Shown here in pieces: positions 55,151 through 64,000 of a DNA stretch of 64,000 nucleotides. The translations under genes and the position numbers were made by a program. The stretch covers positions 1 through 64,000 of the forward strand of contig NZ_BPQT01000006.1 of the NCBI RefSeq assembly GCF_022179405.1, in the 5' to 3' direction. This DNA comes from Methylobacterium marchantiae (GTDB lineage: Bacteria; Pseudomonadota; Alphaproteobacteria; Rhizobiales; Beijerinckiaceae). Within the stretch, counting starts at the first letter, position 1, and each line of letters begins with the position of its first letter. Below the pieces are notes generated by a model that was not told the DNA's origin, did not search any database, and was given only the letters and a program-made list of their open reading frames with translations.

Positions 55151-57022
55151 CTACGCCTCGTCGTCCGGTTCGCCGCTGCCTTCGGGATCGGATACCGCGA
55201 GATCCGCACCTGCCACCGGCTCCGTCAGGACGGCCTTGTCCCTCACGTCGATGATCTGAGCACCGGGAAAACGTGCGAGCACCTCCCTGACGAGGGGATG
55301 AGCGGCCGCGTTCTCGTGGCGCGATTCCAGGGCCGCCCGTGCCTTGTAGGCGAGGGTGGGCTCGCCCTCCTCCTTCGAAAGGGCGACGATCCAGCGCCGT
55401 CCCGTCCAGGCGTCGAGCGAGCGGGCGAGGTCGTTGGCGAGATTCTGCCGCCCACCCTCCGCCAAGCGGAACTCGATCCGTCCCTCCTCGAACCGGACGA
55501 GATGCGCCTCGCGCTCCAGCGCCATCTTGAGGCCGATGTCGCGGCGCTCGTCGGCCAGCGCGACGACGTCCTCGAAGCTGCTGAGGCGGGGGCCGGCCTC
55601 CTGCGGAGGCGCAGCCGAGACGGCGGCGGGAACGAGGCTCGTCCGCGCTCCGCCGCTCGCCGCGAGGGTGAGGGCCGGACGCGAGGGAGGAACATCCACC
55701 GTGACCGGGGAGGCGACCGCCTGCATCGGCGACGAGGCATTCGGGGCGGACAAAGGCGGCGATACGGGCGCCGCCCCGGAGGACTGCGCCGCGCCGGACT
55801 CTGCCTTCAACTGCCGCAGGGCCTCGTCAGGCGTCGGCAGGTCGGCGGCGTAGGCGAGGCGCACCAGCGCCATCTCGGCTGCGGCGAGGGGCCTTGCGGC
55901 GACCTGCACTTCGGGGATCGCCTTCAACAGAATCTGCCATGCCCGAGACAGGGCACGGATCGAGAGCTTGGCCGCGAACTCGCCGCCGCGGCCGCGCTCG
56001 TCGGCGCTGAGGGTCGGGTCTGCGGCCGCCGCTTCGGGCACCAGCTTCAGGCGGGTGACGAGATGGGTGAAGCTCGCGAGATCGGAGAGGATCACGGCCG
56101 GGTCGGCACCGGCCTCGTACTGGCCGCGCACTTCCGCGAAGCTCGTCGGGATGTCGCCGCGCATCACCGCCTCGAACAGGTCGACGATCCGCCCCCTGTC
56201 GGCGAGGCCGAGCATGTCGCGCACGCTCGCCCCGGTGACGAGGCCGGCGCCATGGGCGATAGCCTGATCGAGGAGCGAGAGGGCATCGCGCACCGAACCC
56301 TCGGCGGCGCGGGTGATCGCGGCGAGGGCCTCGGGTTCGGCCTCGACGCTCTCGGCGGCGCAGATCCTGGCGAGATGCGCGACCATGGTATCGGCCTCGA
56401 CCCGGCGCAGATCGAAACGCTGGCAGCGCGACAGGATCGTCACCGGCACCTTGCGGATTTCGGTGGTGGCGAAGACGAACTTGGCGTGGGGCGGCGGCTC
56501 TTCGAGGGTCTTCAGGAAGGCGTTGAACGCCTTCTCCGAGAGCATGTGCACCTCGTCGACGATGTAGACCTTGTAGCGGGCCGAGACCGGCGAATAGCGG
56601 ATGCCGTCGATGATGCCGCGCACGTCGTCGATGCCGGTATGCGAGGCGGCATCCATCTCCAGCACGTCCATGTGCCGTGATTCCATGATCGCCTGGCAGT
56701 GGCGACCGAGCTCCGGCATGGCGATGGTGGGGCCGGTATCGGGATGGCCGTCGCGGACATAGTTGAGCCCGCGGGCGAGGATGCGGGCCGTCGTCGTCTT
56801 GCCGACGCCGCGTACGCCGGTGAGCATCCAGGCCTGGGGAATACGGTTGGCCGCGAAGGCATTGGCCAGCGTGCGCACCATGGCGCCCTGGCCGATCAGG
56901 TCATCGAAATTCTGGGGACGGTACTTGCGGGCCAGCACCCGGTAGGGCGCAGCGGCCGGCACAGGCTCGGGAAAACCCGGAAGACCGGGAAGATCGCTCG
57001 GAGTGCCGGAGGTCGCGTCCAT
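55151..57022 (-). CDS. dnaX: DNA polymerase III subunit gamma/tau
   Basis: This 623-residue clamp-loader ATPase has YRPQNFDDLIGQ, Walker A GVRGVGKTTTARILA, Walker B region VYIVDEVHMLSEKAFNAFLKTLEEPP, and the sensor FATTEIRKVP. A Pro/Ala-rich linker (about 390-480) precedes the tau-specific C-terminal region. The segment that holds four zinc-binding Cys in E. coli DnaX here keeps only one (ELGRHCQAIMESRH). ATG 57022 is preferred over GTG 57070. Confidence 0.95.
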   Translation of the reverse strand: MDATSGTPSDLPGLPGFPEPVPAAAPYRVLARKYRPQNFDDLIGQGAMVRTLANAFAANRIPQAWMLTGVRGVGKTTTARILARGLNYVRDGHPDTGPTIAMPELGRHCQAIMESRHMDVLEMDAASHTGIDDVRGIIDGIRYSPVSARYKVYIVDEVHMLSEKAFNAFLKTLEEPPPHAKFVFATTEIRKVPVTILSRCQRFDLRRVEADTMVAHLARICAAESVEAEPEALAAITRAAEGSVRDALSLLDQAIAHGAGLVTGASVRDMLGLADRGRIVDLFEAVMRGDIPTSFAEVRGQYEAGADPAVILSDLASFTHLVTRLKLVPEAAAADPTLSADERGRGGEFAAKLSIRALSRAWQILLKAIPEVQVAARPLAAAEMALVRLAYAADLPTPDEALRQLKAESGAAQSSGAAPVSPPLSAPNASSPMQAVASPVTVDVPPSRPALTLAASGGARTSLVPAAVSAAPPQEAGPRLSSFEDVVALADERRDIGLKMALEREAHLVRFEEGRIEFRLAEGGRQNLANDLARSLDAWTGRRWIVALSKEEGEPTLAYKARAALESRHENAAAHPLVREVLARFPGAQIIDVRDKAVLTEPVAGADLAVSDPEGSGEPDDEA

Positions 57023-57095
57023 GCCGCCTTGCGTGGTTCGAGCGGCCCCGAGGTCGGGGGATGCCGCCACGCGGGCCTTGGAAGAGCAACGAAGG

Positions 57096-57191
57096 TGGGA
57101 GGCTGGACGAAGACCCGCTCGGTCTCGTTAGGGCTGCTTCCTTCCGGACCTGACCCGGTTGGCGAGTGAAACGTCCCTCGCCAACCTCCCG
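57096..57191 (-). ncRNA. ffs: Signal recognition particle RNA (4.5S type)
   Basis: On the minus strand the highly conserved SRP core GGTCAGGTCCGGAAGGAAGC is present (about 57132-57156), with the GGAA-type loop region that binds Ffh. The ends GGGAGG (near 57190) and CCTCCC (near 57100) can pair to close the rod. Ends are estimated from this pairing. It lies between dnaX and the PepSY gene. Confidence 0.9.
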
Positions 57192-57246
57192 AGCGCTATA
57201 TGGCCGGCGCCTTCGTGGAACGCAAGCGCCGCGATCCGCGAGCCGC

Positions 57247-57510
57247 CTACTCCGCTTCGCGGGTGGTGATGGCGTAGGTCTTCGGATCGAGCTCCAAGTC
57301 GAACTGCTTGCCGTTGGCGTCGATGGCGTCGTCCACGTCGATCTCGTGATCCTCGACCTCGATCTTCTTCCACTTCACGAAGCCTTCCTTCTTCAGGGTC
57401 GCCTCGATCTTGGTGAGTTCCTCGGGCGTCGGCGCCCGATCGGCGAGGGCGGTGCCGGTGAGGGCGAAACCGAGGGCGATGGCGGCGAGGCCGGCGGTCT
57501 TGATCGACAT
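57247..57510 (-). CDS. PepSY domain periplasmic protein
   Basis: This 87-residue exported protein has a signal peptide (TAGLAAIALGFALTGTALA) and a single PepSY-like domain: PTPEELTKIEATLKKEGFVKWKKIEVEDHEIDVDDAIDANGKQFDLELDP. The ATG at 57510 is preceded by AAGGAG. PepSY domains often inhibit or regulate proteases or bind metals; the role here is unknown. It is divergent from the comM-type gene. Confidence 0.85.
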   Translation of the reverse strand: MSIKTAGLAAIALGFALTGTALADRAPTPEELTKIEATLKKEGFVKWKKIEVEDHEIDVDDAIDANGKQFDLELDPKTYAITTREAE

Positions 57511-57656
57511 TGAAAACTCCTTCGTCGGGAATCCGACGGCGGGCGAACGGCGGAATGGCCCCGAGGTTCCATGACGATTCCGCAATGGCGCACGCGCTGG
57601 TTGTCACCGATCACGCCTCACCCTAACCTTGGCCATAGTTCGAGAGGTTCGGAACC

Positions 57657-59192
57657 ATGGTCACCCGCGTCGCCACCGTCGCCTTCGAGGGAATCGAGGC
57701 GCGCGCCGTCGACGTCCAGGTGCAGATCGCTCCCGGCGCCGTGGTCTTCATGGTGGTGGGACTCGCGGACAAGGCCGTGGCCGAATCGCGCGAGCGCGTC
57801 CGTTCCGCTCTGATCGCCTCCGGGCTGGCGCTGCCGGCCAAGCGCATCACCGTCAATCTGGCGCCGGCGGACCTGCCCAAGGAGGGCTCGCATTACGACC
57901 TGCCGATCGCGCTGGCGGTGATGGCCGCCATCGGGGCGATTCCGGCCGATGCGCTCGCCGGTTATTGCGTCCTCGGGGAGCTCGCCCTCGACGGCACCAT
58001 CACGGCGGTGAACGGCGTGCTGCCGGCGGCGATGGCGGCGAATTCTCGGGGTCTCGGTCTGATCTGCCCTGCCGCCACGGGGCCGGAAGCGGCCTGGGCC
58101 GGCGGCGACATGGACGTGCTGGCACCGCGCTCGCTGATCCAGCTCGCCAACCATTTCAAGGGAAGCCAGGTGATGGCCCGGCCCGAACCGGCCGTCGCCG
58201 CGCCCACCGGCCGCCTGCCCGACCTTCGCGACATCAAGGGCCAGGAAGGGGCCAAGCGCGCCCTGGAGATCGCCGCGGCCGGAGGCCACAACCTCTTGAT
58301 GAACGGCCCCCCCGGGGCGGGGAAATCGATGCTCGCGGCCCGGCTGCCCTCGATCCTGCCGCCACTCGGCCCGCGCGAGCTCCTCGAAGTCTCGATGATC
58401 CAGTCGGTGGCCGGAGAGCTGAAGGGCGGCGCGCTCTCGAACCGGCGGCCGTTCCGGCAACCGCATCATTCGGCGTCGATGGCGGCGCTCGTGGGCGGAG
58501 GGATCAACGCCCGTCCCGGGGAGGCCTCGCTGGCGCATGGTGGCGTGCTCTTCCTCGACGAATTGCCGGAATTCACGCCCCAGGTGCTCGATTCCCTGCG
58601 CCAGCCCATGGAGACCGGCGAGGTGATGATCGCCCGCGCCAATCATCGGGTGACCTATCCGGCACGCTTCCAGCTCGTCGCCGCCATGAATCCATGCCGT
58701 TGCGGGCAAGCCCTGGAACCGGGCTATGCCTGCCGGCGCGGCCCCAACGAGCGTTGCGTCGCGCAATACGGGGCACGGATCTCGGGACCGCTCCTCGACC
58801 GGATCGACCTGCGGATCGAGGTGGGTGCGGTGACGGCGGCCGACCTGATCCTGCCGCCTCCGGCCGAGGGCTCGGCCGAGACCGCGGCACGTGTCGCGGC
58901 GGCCCGCGGGCTACAGATCGAGCGCTTCGCGGCGCACGGCCTGACCGGCGTCGTCACCAACGCGACCTGCCCGGCGACACTGATCGAGGAGATGGCCGCG
59001 CCGGACGCGGATGGCGCGGCGCTGATCCGCGATGCGGCGGAAACAATGCGCCTGTCGGCCAGGGGCTTCCACCGGGTACTGCGGGTGGCGCGGACCCTGG
59101 CGGATCTCGACGGGGAGGAGCGGGTGCGCCGCATCCACCTCGCCGAGGCCCTATCCTATCGCGGCAGGGTCGAGCGGCCGGTGGCCGCCTGA
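57657..59192 (+). CDS. comM: YifB/ComM family Mg-chelatase-like AAA+ ATPase
   Basis: This 511-residue protein has an N-terminal Lon-like substrate domain (VATVAFEGIEARAVDVQVQIAPG), an AAA+ core with Walker A NGPPGAGKSMLAARLPSILPP and Walker B GVLFLDELPEF, and a C-terminal Mg-chelatase domain with a Cys-rich CRCGQALEPGYACRRGP element. ComM proteins are branch-migration helicases that help integrate transformed DNA. It ends 11 bases from the convergent sugar nucleotide gene. Confidence 0.94.
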   Translation: MVTRVATVAFEGIEARAVDVQVQIAPGAVVFMVVGLADKAVAESRERVRSALIASGLALPAKRITVNLAPADLPKEGSHYDLPIALAVMAAIGAIPADALAGYCVLGELALDGTITAVNGVLPAAMAANSRGLGLICPAATGPEAAWAGGDMDVLAPRSLIQLANHFKGSQVMARPEPAVAAPTGRLPDLRDIKGQEGAKRALEIAAAGGHNLLMNGPPGAGKSMLAARLPSILPPLGPRELLEVSMIQSVAGELKGGALSNRRPFRQPHHSASMAALVGGGINARPGEASLAHGGVLFLDELPEFTPQVLDSLRQPMETGEVMIARANHRVTYPARFQLVAAMNPCRCGQALEPGYACRRGPNERCVAQYGARISGPLLDRIDLRIEVGAVTAADLILPPPAEGSAETAARVAAARGLQIERFAAHGLTGVVTNATCPATLIEEMAAPDADGAALIRDAAETMRLSARGFHRVLRVARTLADLDGEERVRRIHLAEALSYRGRVERPVAA

Positions 59193-59203
59193 CTCCGGGC
59201 GGC

Positions 59204-60637
59204 TCAACGCCCGTAGATGTCCTCGACGCGGATGATGTCGTCCTCGCCGGTATAGGATCCGACCTGGACCTCGATGAGTTCGAGGGGGATCTTGCCGGGG
59301 TTGGTGAGGCGATGCATCGAGCCGATGGGGAGGTAGACCGCCTCGTTCTCGTGAACCAGGACGACGCGCTCGTCCACGGTGACCTCGGCGGTGCCGCGCA
59401 CCACGACCCAGTGCTCGGCCCGGTGGAAATGCTTCTGCAGCGAGAGCCGGCCGCCCGGCGTCACCATGATGCGCTTCACCTGGAAGCGCTCGCCGATGTC
59501 GATGCGCTGGTACCAGCCCCAGGGACGGAACATCCGCCGGTGGGCATCGGCTTCGGGATGAGCCTTCTCGCGCAGTTGCGTGACCAGCTCCTTGACGAGA
59601 CCCGCCTTGGCTTTCGAGGTGACGAGGACCGCATCCGGGGTCGAGACCACGACGATGTCGTCGACGCCCACCACGGCGGTGAGGTGCTCGCCCTCGCTAT
59701 GGACGAGGCTGCCGCGGGTCTCCACCAGTTCCACCCGCCCGCGCACGGCGTTGCCCAACGCGTCGCGAGGCAGCACGTCCCAGACCGCGTCCCAGGTGCC
59801 GACATCGGACCAGGCGAACGAGACCGGCAGCACCCCGGCCCGGTCGGTCCGCTCCATCACCGCGTAGTCGATGGAGGTCTTGGGCGCACGCGCGAAGGCG
59901 GCGGCGTCCAGGCGTAGGAAGTCGAGATCCGTGGTCGCGCCGTCGAGGGCCGCACGGGTCGCGGCCAGGATTTCGGGCGCATAGGTTTCGAGCTCGGCGA
60001 GCATCACGTCGGCGCGGAACAGGAAGTAGCCGCTGTTCCACAGGGCACCGTCGGCGATCAGGCTCTCGGCCCCGTGACGGTTGGGCTTCTCCACGAAGCG
60101 ACCGACCTCGTAGGCGCCGTCGATGCCCTCGATCGGTGCACCCTTGCGGATGTAGCCGTAGGCGGTGGAGGGGGTGCCCGGCTCGATCCCCAGCGTCATG
60201 ATGCGACCGGCACGGGCGCCCTCAGCGGCGGACCGGGCCGCCGCGACGAAGGCCTCGGTGTCGCCGATGACGTGGTCGGCGGCCAGGATCAGCACCACCG
60301 CCTCGGGATCACGACCGGCGGCATGCAGGGCGGCCACCGCCACGGCTGCGGCCGAATCGCGCCGCTCGGGCTCGAGCACGATATCGGCCTGGACGTCCGC
60401 CTGCAGCAACTGCTCGGCCACGATGAAGCGGGCCTCGCTGCTGGTGATCACGGTCGGCCGCGAGAACGCCGCCCCATCCGCCACACGCCGGGCCGTGTCC
60501 TGGAACGTCGAGCTGTCGGCGCTCACGAGCGGCGTGAACTGCTTCGGCATGCTCTCACGGGAGGCCGGCCACAATCGTGTCCCAGACCCTCCGCACAGGA
60601 TGACCGGATGGATGAGCGGAGAGTATCCTGAGGTCAT
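59204..60637 (-). CDS. Mannose-1-phosphate guanylyltransferase/mannose-6-phosphate isomerase
   Basis: This 477-residue bifunctional enzyme makes GDP-mannose for polysaccharides. The N-terminal nucleotidyltransferase has ILCGGSGTRLWPASRESMPKQF and VEKPNRHGAESLIADG; the C-terminal cupin isomerase has FRPWGWYQRIDIGERFQVKRI and LQKHFHRAEHWVVV with metal His. It matches the AlgA/XanB/ManC type II group. No polysaccharide cluster is adjacent in this window. Confidence 0.94.
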   Translation of the reverse strand: MTSGYSPLIHPVILCGGSGTRLWPASRESMPKQFTPLVSADSSTFQDTARRVADGAAFSRPTVITSSEARFIVAEQLLQADVQADIVLEPERRDSAAAVAVAALHAAGRDPEAVVLILAADHVIGDTEAFVAAARSAAEGARAGRIMTLGIEPGTPSTAYGYIRKGAPIEGIDGAYEVGRFVEKPNRHGAESLIADGALWNSGYFLFRADVMLAELETYAPEILAATRAALDGATTDLDFLRLDAAAFARAPKTSIDYAVMERTDRAGVLPVSFAWSDVGTWDAVWDVLPRDALGNAVRGRVELVETRGSLVHSEGEHLTAVVGVDDIVVVSTPDAVLVTSKAKAGLVKELVTQLREKAHPEADAHRRMFRPWGWYQRIDIGERFQVKRIMVTPGGRLSLQKHFHRAEHWVVVRGTAEVTVDERVVLVHENEAVYLPIGSMHRLTNPGKIPLELIEVQVGSYTGEDDIIRVEDIYGR

Positions 60638-60807
60638 CGACGTCTACTCACAATCTGAAGGTCGACGCGGCGTCGTACGGTACGATTTTTGGTCGCCGCG
60701 CCCGACCATGTCCGAAACGGAAGATGAAATCGAAGCGATAGGGCAAGAGCCGACCGGGCGGCAATGGCTTCGGGACGATCCTTCCAACGCTGGGGATACG
60801 TCTCCGA

Positions 60808-62976
60808 TCACTCGGCCGCCTGCCGAGCGCTGTAGCCGAGCCTGCCATTCAATTCCTCAATCAGCTTCACCGCGGCTTCAGCAATCACCGTGCCGGGCGG
60901 AAAAATCGCCGAGGCGCCCGCGGCATGGAGGGCGGGATAGTCGCCGGGAGGAATTACGCCGCCGATGACGATCATCACGTCTCCGCGACCCTGCTCGGTG
61001 AGGGCCGCCTTCAGTTCGGGCACCAGCGTCAGGTGTCCGGCGGCCAGGGACGACACGCCGACGATATGGACGTCGTTCTCCACCGCCTGACGCGCCGCCT
61101 CGGCGGGCGTGGCGAAAAGCGGCCCGATATCCACGTCGAAGCCGAGATCGGCGAAGGCCGAGGCGATCACCTTCTGGCCGCGGTCGTGGCCGTCCTGGCC
61201 CATCTTGGCGACCAGGATGCGCGGGCGGCGCCCATCGTTCTCCTCGAAGGTCTCGACGAGCTGACGAACGGTCTCGACCACAGGCGACATGCCACCCACC
61301 TCCCGCTTGTAGACGCCCGAAATCGAGCGGATCTCGGCCCGATGCCGGCCCCAGGCCTTCTCCAGCGCGTCGGAAATCTCGCCGACCGTGGCTTTGGCCC
61401 GCGCTGCCTCGACGCCGAGAGCCAACAGGTTGCCCGTGCCGTCCTGCGCCGCCTGGGTGAGGGCCGCGAGCGCCGCGTCCACATCGGCCTGGTTGCGCTC
61501 GGCGCGCAGGCGCTTGAGCTTGTCGATCTGCAGCATGCGGACATTGCCGTTGTCGACGCGCATCAGTTCGATGGCGCGGTCATCCTCGGGCTTGAACTTG
61601 TTGACGCCGACGATGGTCTGGCGCCCGGAATCGATCCGGGCCTGGGCGCGGGCAGCCGCCTCCTCGATGCGCAGCTTGGGGATGCCGGCCTCGATCGCCT
61701 TGGCCATCCCGCCGAGTTCCTCCACTTCGCGGAGGTGCTCCCAGGCGCGGGTGACGATGTCCTGGGTGAGTTTCTCGACGTAGTAGGACCCGCCCCACGG
61801 ATCGACGATGCGCGTCGTGCCGCTCTCCTGCTGCAGGAAGAGCTGGGTATTGCGGGCGATACGCGCCGAAAAATCGGTGGGCAGCGCCAGCGCCTCGTCG
61901 AGGGCGTTGGTGTGGAGGGATTGCGTGCCCCCTTGCGTCGCCGCCATCGCCTCGATGCAGGTGCGGGTGACGTTGTTGAACACGTCCTGCGCGGTGAGCG
62001 ACCAGCCGGAGGTCTGGCTATGGGTGCGCAGGGGCAGCGATTTGTCGGTTTTGGGCTCGAACTCCTTCACGAGCTTGGCCCAGATCAGGCGCGCGGCCCG
62101 CATCTTGGCGATCTCCATGAAGAAGTTCGTCGAGATCGCCCAGAAGAACGACAGGCGTGGGGCGAACTTGTCGATAGTCAGACCGGCGGCGAGGCCGGCC
62201 TTGATGTACTCGACGCCGTCGGCCAGCGTGTAGGCGAGTTCGAGGTCGTTCGTCGCTCCGGCTTCCTGCATGTGATAGCCGGAGATCGAGATCGAGTTGA
62301 ACTTCGGCATGTGCTGGGAGGTGTAGGCAAAGATGTCGCCGATGATCCGCATCGAACCCGCCGGGGGATAGATGTAGGTGTTGCGGACCATGAACTCCTT
62401 CAGGATGTCGTTCTGGATCGTGCCGGCGAGTTTTTCCGGCGGGACGCCCTGCTCCTCGGCGGCCACGATGTAGAGGGCGAGGATCGGCAGCACGGCCCCG
62501 TTCATCGTCATCGAGACGGTCATCTCGTCGAGGGGGATGCCCGAGAACAGGGTGCGCATGTCGTAGATCGAGTCGATCGCGACGCCCGCCATGCCGACAT
62601 CGCCCGAGACGCGCGGATGGTCGGAATCGTAGCCGCGGTGCGTGGCGAGATCGAAGGCCACCGACAGCCCTTTCTGCCCGGCGGCGAGGTTGCGCCGGTA
62701 GAAGGCGTTCGAATCCTCGGCCGTGGAGAAGCCGGCATATTGCCGGATGGTCCAGGGCTGGGTGACGTACATGGTCGGGTACGGACCGCGCAGATACGGA
62801 GCCACGCCCGGATAGGTGTTCAGGAACTCGATGCCCTCACGATCCTCGGGCCCGTAGACGCCCTTCACCGGAATGCCTTCCGGGGTCATCCAGGGTTCGC
62901 CGATCGGGGGAACCGGCGCCACGAAAGCGTCTGCCGCATAAGGGACGGTCGCGAAATCAGGGATACGGGACGTCAT
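60808..62976 (-). CDS. scpA: Methylmalonyl-CoA mutase, large subunit
   Basis: This 722-residue adenosylcobalamin enzyme interconverts methylmalonyl-CoA and succinyl-CoA. The N-terminal TIM-barrel domain has [42 protein letters not shown], and the C-terminal B12 domain has [13 protein letters not shown] near residue 595, whose His binds cobalt. The ATG at 62976 starts the family sequence; the frame is open further upstream into the neighbouring gene. In Methylobacterium it serves the ethylmalonyl-CoA pathway (mcmA) for glyoxylate regeneration. Confidence 0.96.
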   Translation of the reverse strand: MTSRIPDFATVPYAADAFVAPVPPIGEPWMTPEGIPVKGVYGPEDREGIEFLNTYPGVAPYLRGPYPTMYVTQPWTIRQYAGFSTAEDSNAFYRRNLAAGQKGLSVAFDLATHRGYDSDHPRVSGDVGMAGVAIDSIYDMRTLFSGIPLDEMTVSMTMNGAVLPILALYIVAAEEQGVPPEKLAGTIQNDILKEFMVRNTYIYPPAGSMRIIGDIFAYTSQHMPKFNSISISGYHMQEAGATNDLELAYTLADGVEYIKAGLAAGLTIDKFAPRLSFFWAISTNFFMEIAKMRAARLIWAKLVKEFEPKTDKSLPLRTHSQTSGWSLTAQDVFNNVTRTCIEAMAATQGGTQSLHTNALDEALALPTDFSARIARNTQLFLQQESGTTRIVDPWGGSYYVEKLTQDIVTRAWEHLREVEELGGMAKAIEAGIPKLRIEEAAARAQARIDSGRQTIVGVNKFKPEDDRAIELMRVDNGNVRMLQIDKLKRLRAERNQADVDAALAALTQAAQDGTGNLLALGVEAARAKATVGEISDALEKAWGRHRAEIRSISGVYKREVGGMSPVVETVRQLVETFEENDGRRPRILVAKMGQDGHDRGQKVIASAFADLGFDVDIGPLFATPAEAARQAVENDVHIVGVSSLAAGHLTLVPELKAALTEQGRGDVMIVIGGVIPPGDYPALHAAGASAIFPPGTVIAEAAVKLIEELNGRLGYSARQAAE

Positions 62977-63083
62977 GTGATCGAACTCGTGCGGCGGCGT
63001 TTCGCAGCGCATTATAATGAAGCCCCGGCTTCGGGCTATCCCTCTCAAATCCATTTTGAGAAACAGAGTCGAACAAGCGTCGA

Positions 63084-63521
63084 TCAGGGACGACGATATC
63101 TCGGCGCCGGTCCGGATCGGCCATCGAGCCATCGCACGCGCTCGTCGATCAGTTCGCGCAGCTTGTCGCGCCGCCCGGAACTGCTCCAGCACGTGTCTGG
63201 AAGGCTCGGCGCCTCTCCTTCCATGGCGCCCACGACGGCGAGGACGACGAGCAGGAGGGCGAGGAGAAGCCCGGCCACGATCGGCCAGGCGAAGCAGAGA
63301 CCGACCAGCACGGCGAGACCACCCTTGAGGACGAGGGACCCGGCGAGCTTCAGCTTCACCAGCGCCGCGAAGCTCGCGCCGCCGCCGACGAGCCCCCTGG
63401 CACCCCGCATGAGCGTGACGCGCAGGCGGCGCCGTTCGAGGAGAGCCTGGAGGCGTGCCAGGTGACGCCGCACGCGGCGTGCCTCAGGGTCTGCGTCGTC
63501 GGAGAGAATCTGGATCGTCAC
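63084..63521 (-). CDS. Small membrane protein of unknown function
   Basis: This 145-residue protein starts at GTG 63521, preceded by GAGGGA. It has an N-terminal basic helical region ([23 protein letters not shown]) and two adjacent hydrophobic segments (about residues 64-100: [36 protein letters not shown]), then a polar basic tail. I do not recognise the family. It lies about 105 bases upstream of scpA on the same strand; cotranscription is possible. Confidence 0.65.
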   Translation of the reverse strand: MTIQILSDDADPEARRVRRHLARLQALLERRRLRVTLMRGARGLVGGGASFAALVKLKLAGSLVLKGGLAVLVGLCFAWPIVAGLLLALLLVVLAVVGAMEGEAPSLPDTCWSSSGRRDKLRELIDERVRWLDGRSGPAPRYRRP

Positions 63522-63868
63522 GCCGTCGGTCCCTCGCAGGATCGATAGGGTGTAGCCTCGATCGGGGGTTCGCCTCCAGGCATGGCAGGGGCGAGGTCGC
63601 ACAGACCACGGATTGCTCCGATCACCGGCATCCGGCGAAAGCGCCGCACTCATCGGCATCCCGACGCGCGTCCGGCTCCCTCGAGACCCGTCACCGTTCG
63701 AAACAGTGGAGGCCTTCGAAAAGCCGGGTCACCGCAACGATCCGGCCGCAGCGCTGTCGGAGGGTGGCAAGGGACCGGGACGTTTTTCGGATAATCCCGG
63801 CCGGTTTTCTTCAAACTTCGGCAAGGGCTCGTCTTTTAGGTGAGTCCGATCCTCGGAGAACCCCATCC
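63522..63868. other. Divergent intergenic region near the right edge
   Basis: This 347-base gap separates the small membrane protein gene (minus) from the partial gene at the right edge (plus). I see no recognisable gene in it. The open frames crossing it have no family resemblance. Confidence 0.45.
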
Positions 63869-64000
63869 ATGAGCGATTCCATTGCCGGCCTCGCGCAGTC
63901 GATCGTGTCGAGCCAGAGCGCGGCCACGAGCGGGACGATACAGTCCATCTTCCTGAAGAAGCAGGCCGAGGGCGATCAGGCCATCGCCCAGCTGGTGCAG
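63869..64000 (+). CDS. YjfB-like putative motility protein (partial, cut by window end)
   Basis: Forty-four codons are present from ATG 63869 to the window end without a stop. The N-terminus, with short helix-forming Ser/Ala/Gln-rich segments (MSDSIAGLAQSIVSSQSA, then SIFLKKQAEGDQAIAQLV), resembles the small YjfB motility protein family. CGGAGAA lies upstream as ribosome site. The rest of the gene lies outside the window, so the call is tentative. Confidence 0.6.
   Translation, partial: MSDSIAGLAQSIVSSQSAATSGTIQSIFLKKQAEGDQAIAQLVQ

Noticed and set aside
60925-63465. 846-codon plus-strand open frame over methylmalonyl-CoA mutase
   Set aside because: It is a shadow of scpA; codon positions and motifs belong to the minus strand.

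Overview
This GC-rich, densely packed window reads as chromosomal DNA from a Methylobacterium-like alphaproteobacterium (order Hyphomicrobiales). Supporting signs are a Methylobacterium-type outer-membrane porin, a periplasmic cytochrome-linked formate dehydrogenase of the FDH3 type, complete Entner-Doudoroff genes, methylmalonyl-CoA mutase, a CHCC zinc-ribbon protein and the four-gene Anbu protease operon. No insertion sequence, integrase, phage gene or CRISPR array was seen. Genus assignment is inference from protein character, not from a marker gene.

Layout. 0.2-4.4 kb: minus-strand Anbu operon (circularly permuted ATP-grasp, alpha-E, transglutaminase, Anbu peptidase). 4.5-8.5 kb: radC, map, a lone receiver-like protein, a zinc-ribbon protein and an FAD monooxygenase. 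8.6-11.4 kb: tRNA-Leu(UAA), edd and eda. 11.7-20.7 kb: an acidic-solute block with dctA, an orphan binding protein, a broken aspartate ammonia-lyase gene, a large porin with a strong terminator, and a complete glutamate/aspartate ABC operon. 20.7-24 kb: tungstate transporter tupBCA with a divergent regulator. 24-27.8 kb: AraC regulator, GNAT acetyltransferase, a small secreted protein and TerC.

27.9-48.4 kb is the coherent core. A tightly overlapping minus-strand molybdenum-cofactor operon (MoeA-like, MoeA-PBP fusion, MobB, MoeA/Glp) lies beside a formate dehydrogenase island: a WD40-cytochrome c fusion, a 682-residue multi-cluster ferredoxin, a degenerate biotin/lipoate-ligase-like protein, an OprO/P-type porin, four translationally coupled proteins of unknown function (DUF6505, DUF6352, DUF3305 and DUF3306 types), a TorD chaperone, a 74-residue Tat-target peptide, FdhA, FdhB, FdhC and a 67-residue membrane peptide, followed by a MoeB/ThiF-type adenylyltransferase. 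With tupBCA upstream, one region appears to cover metal uptake, cofactor building, enzyme maturation and electron transfer for periplasmic formate oxidation. The accessory proteins of unknown role are the best candidates for undescribed biology.

48.5-64 kb is mostly housekeeping: dapE, truA, fmt, def, recR, pckA, ybaB, dnaX, SRP RNA, a PepSY protein, comM-type ATPase, mannose-1-phosphate guanylyltransferase, methylmalonyl-CoA mutase, a small membrane protein, and the start of a YjfB-like motility protein cut by the window edge.

Domain and DUF names were assigned by reading the proteins from memory of the families; no search was run.
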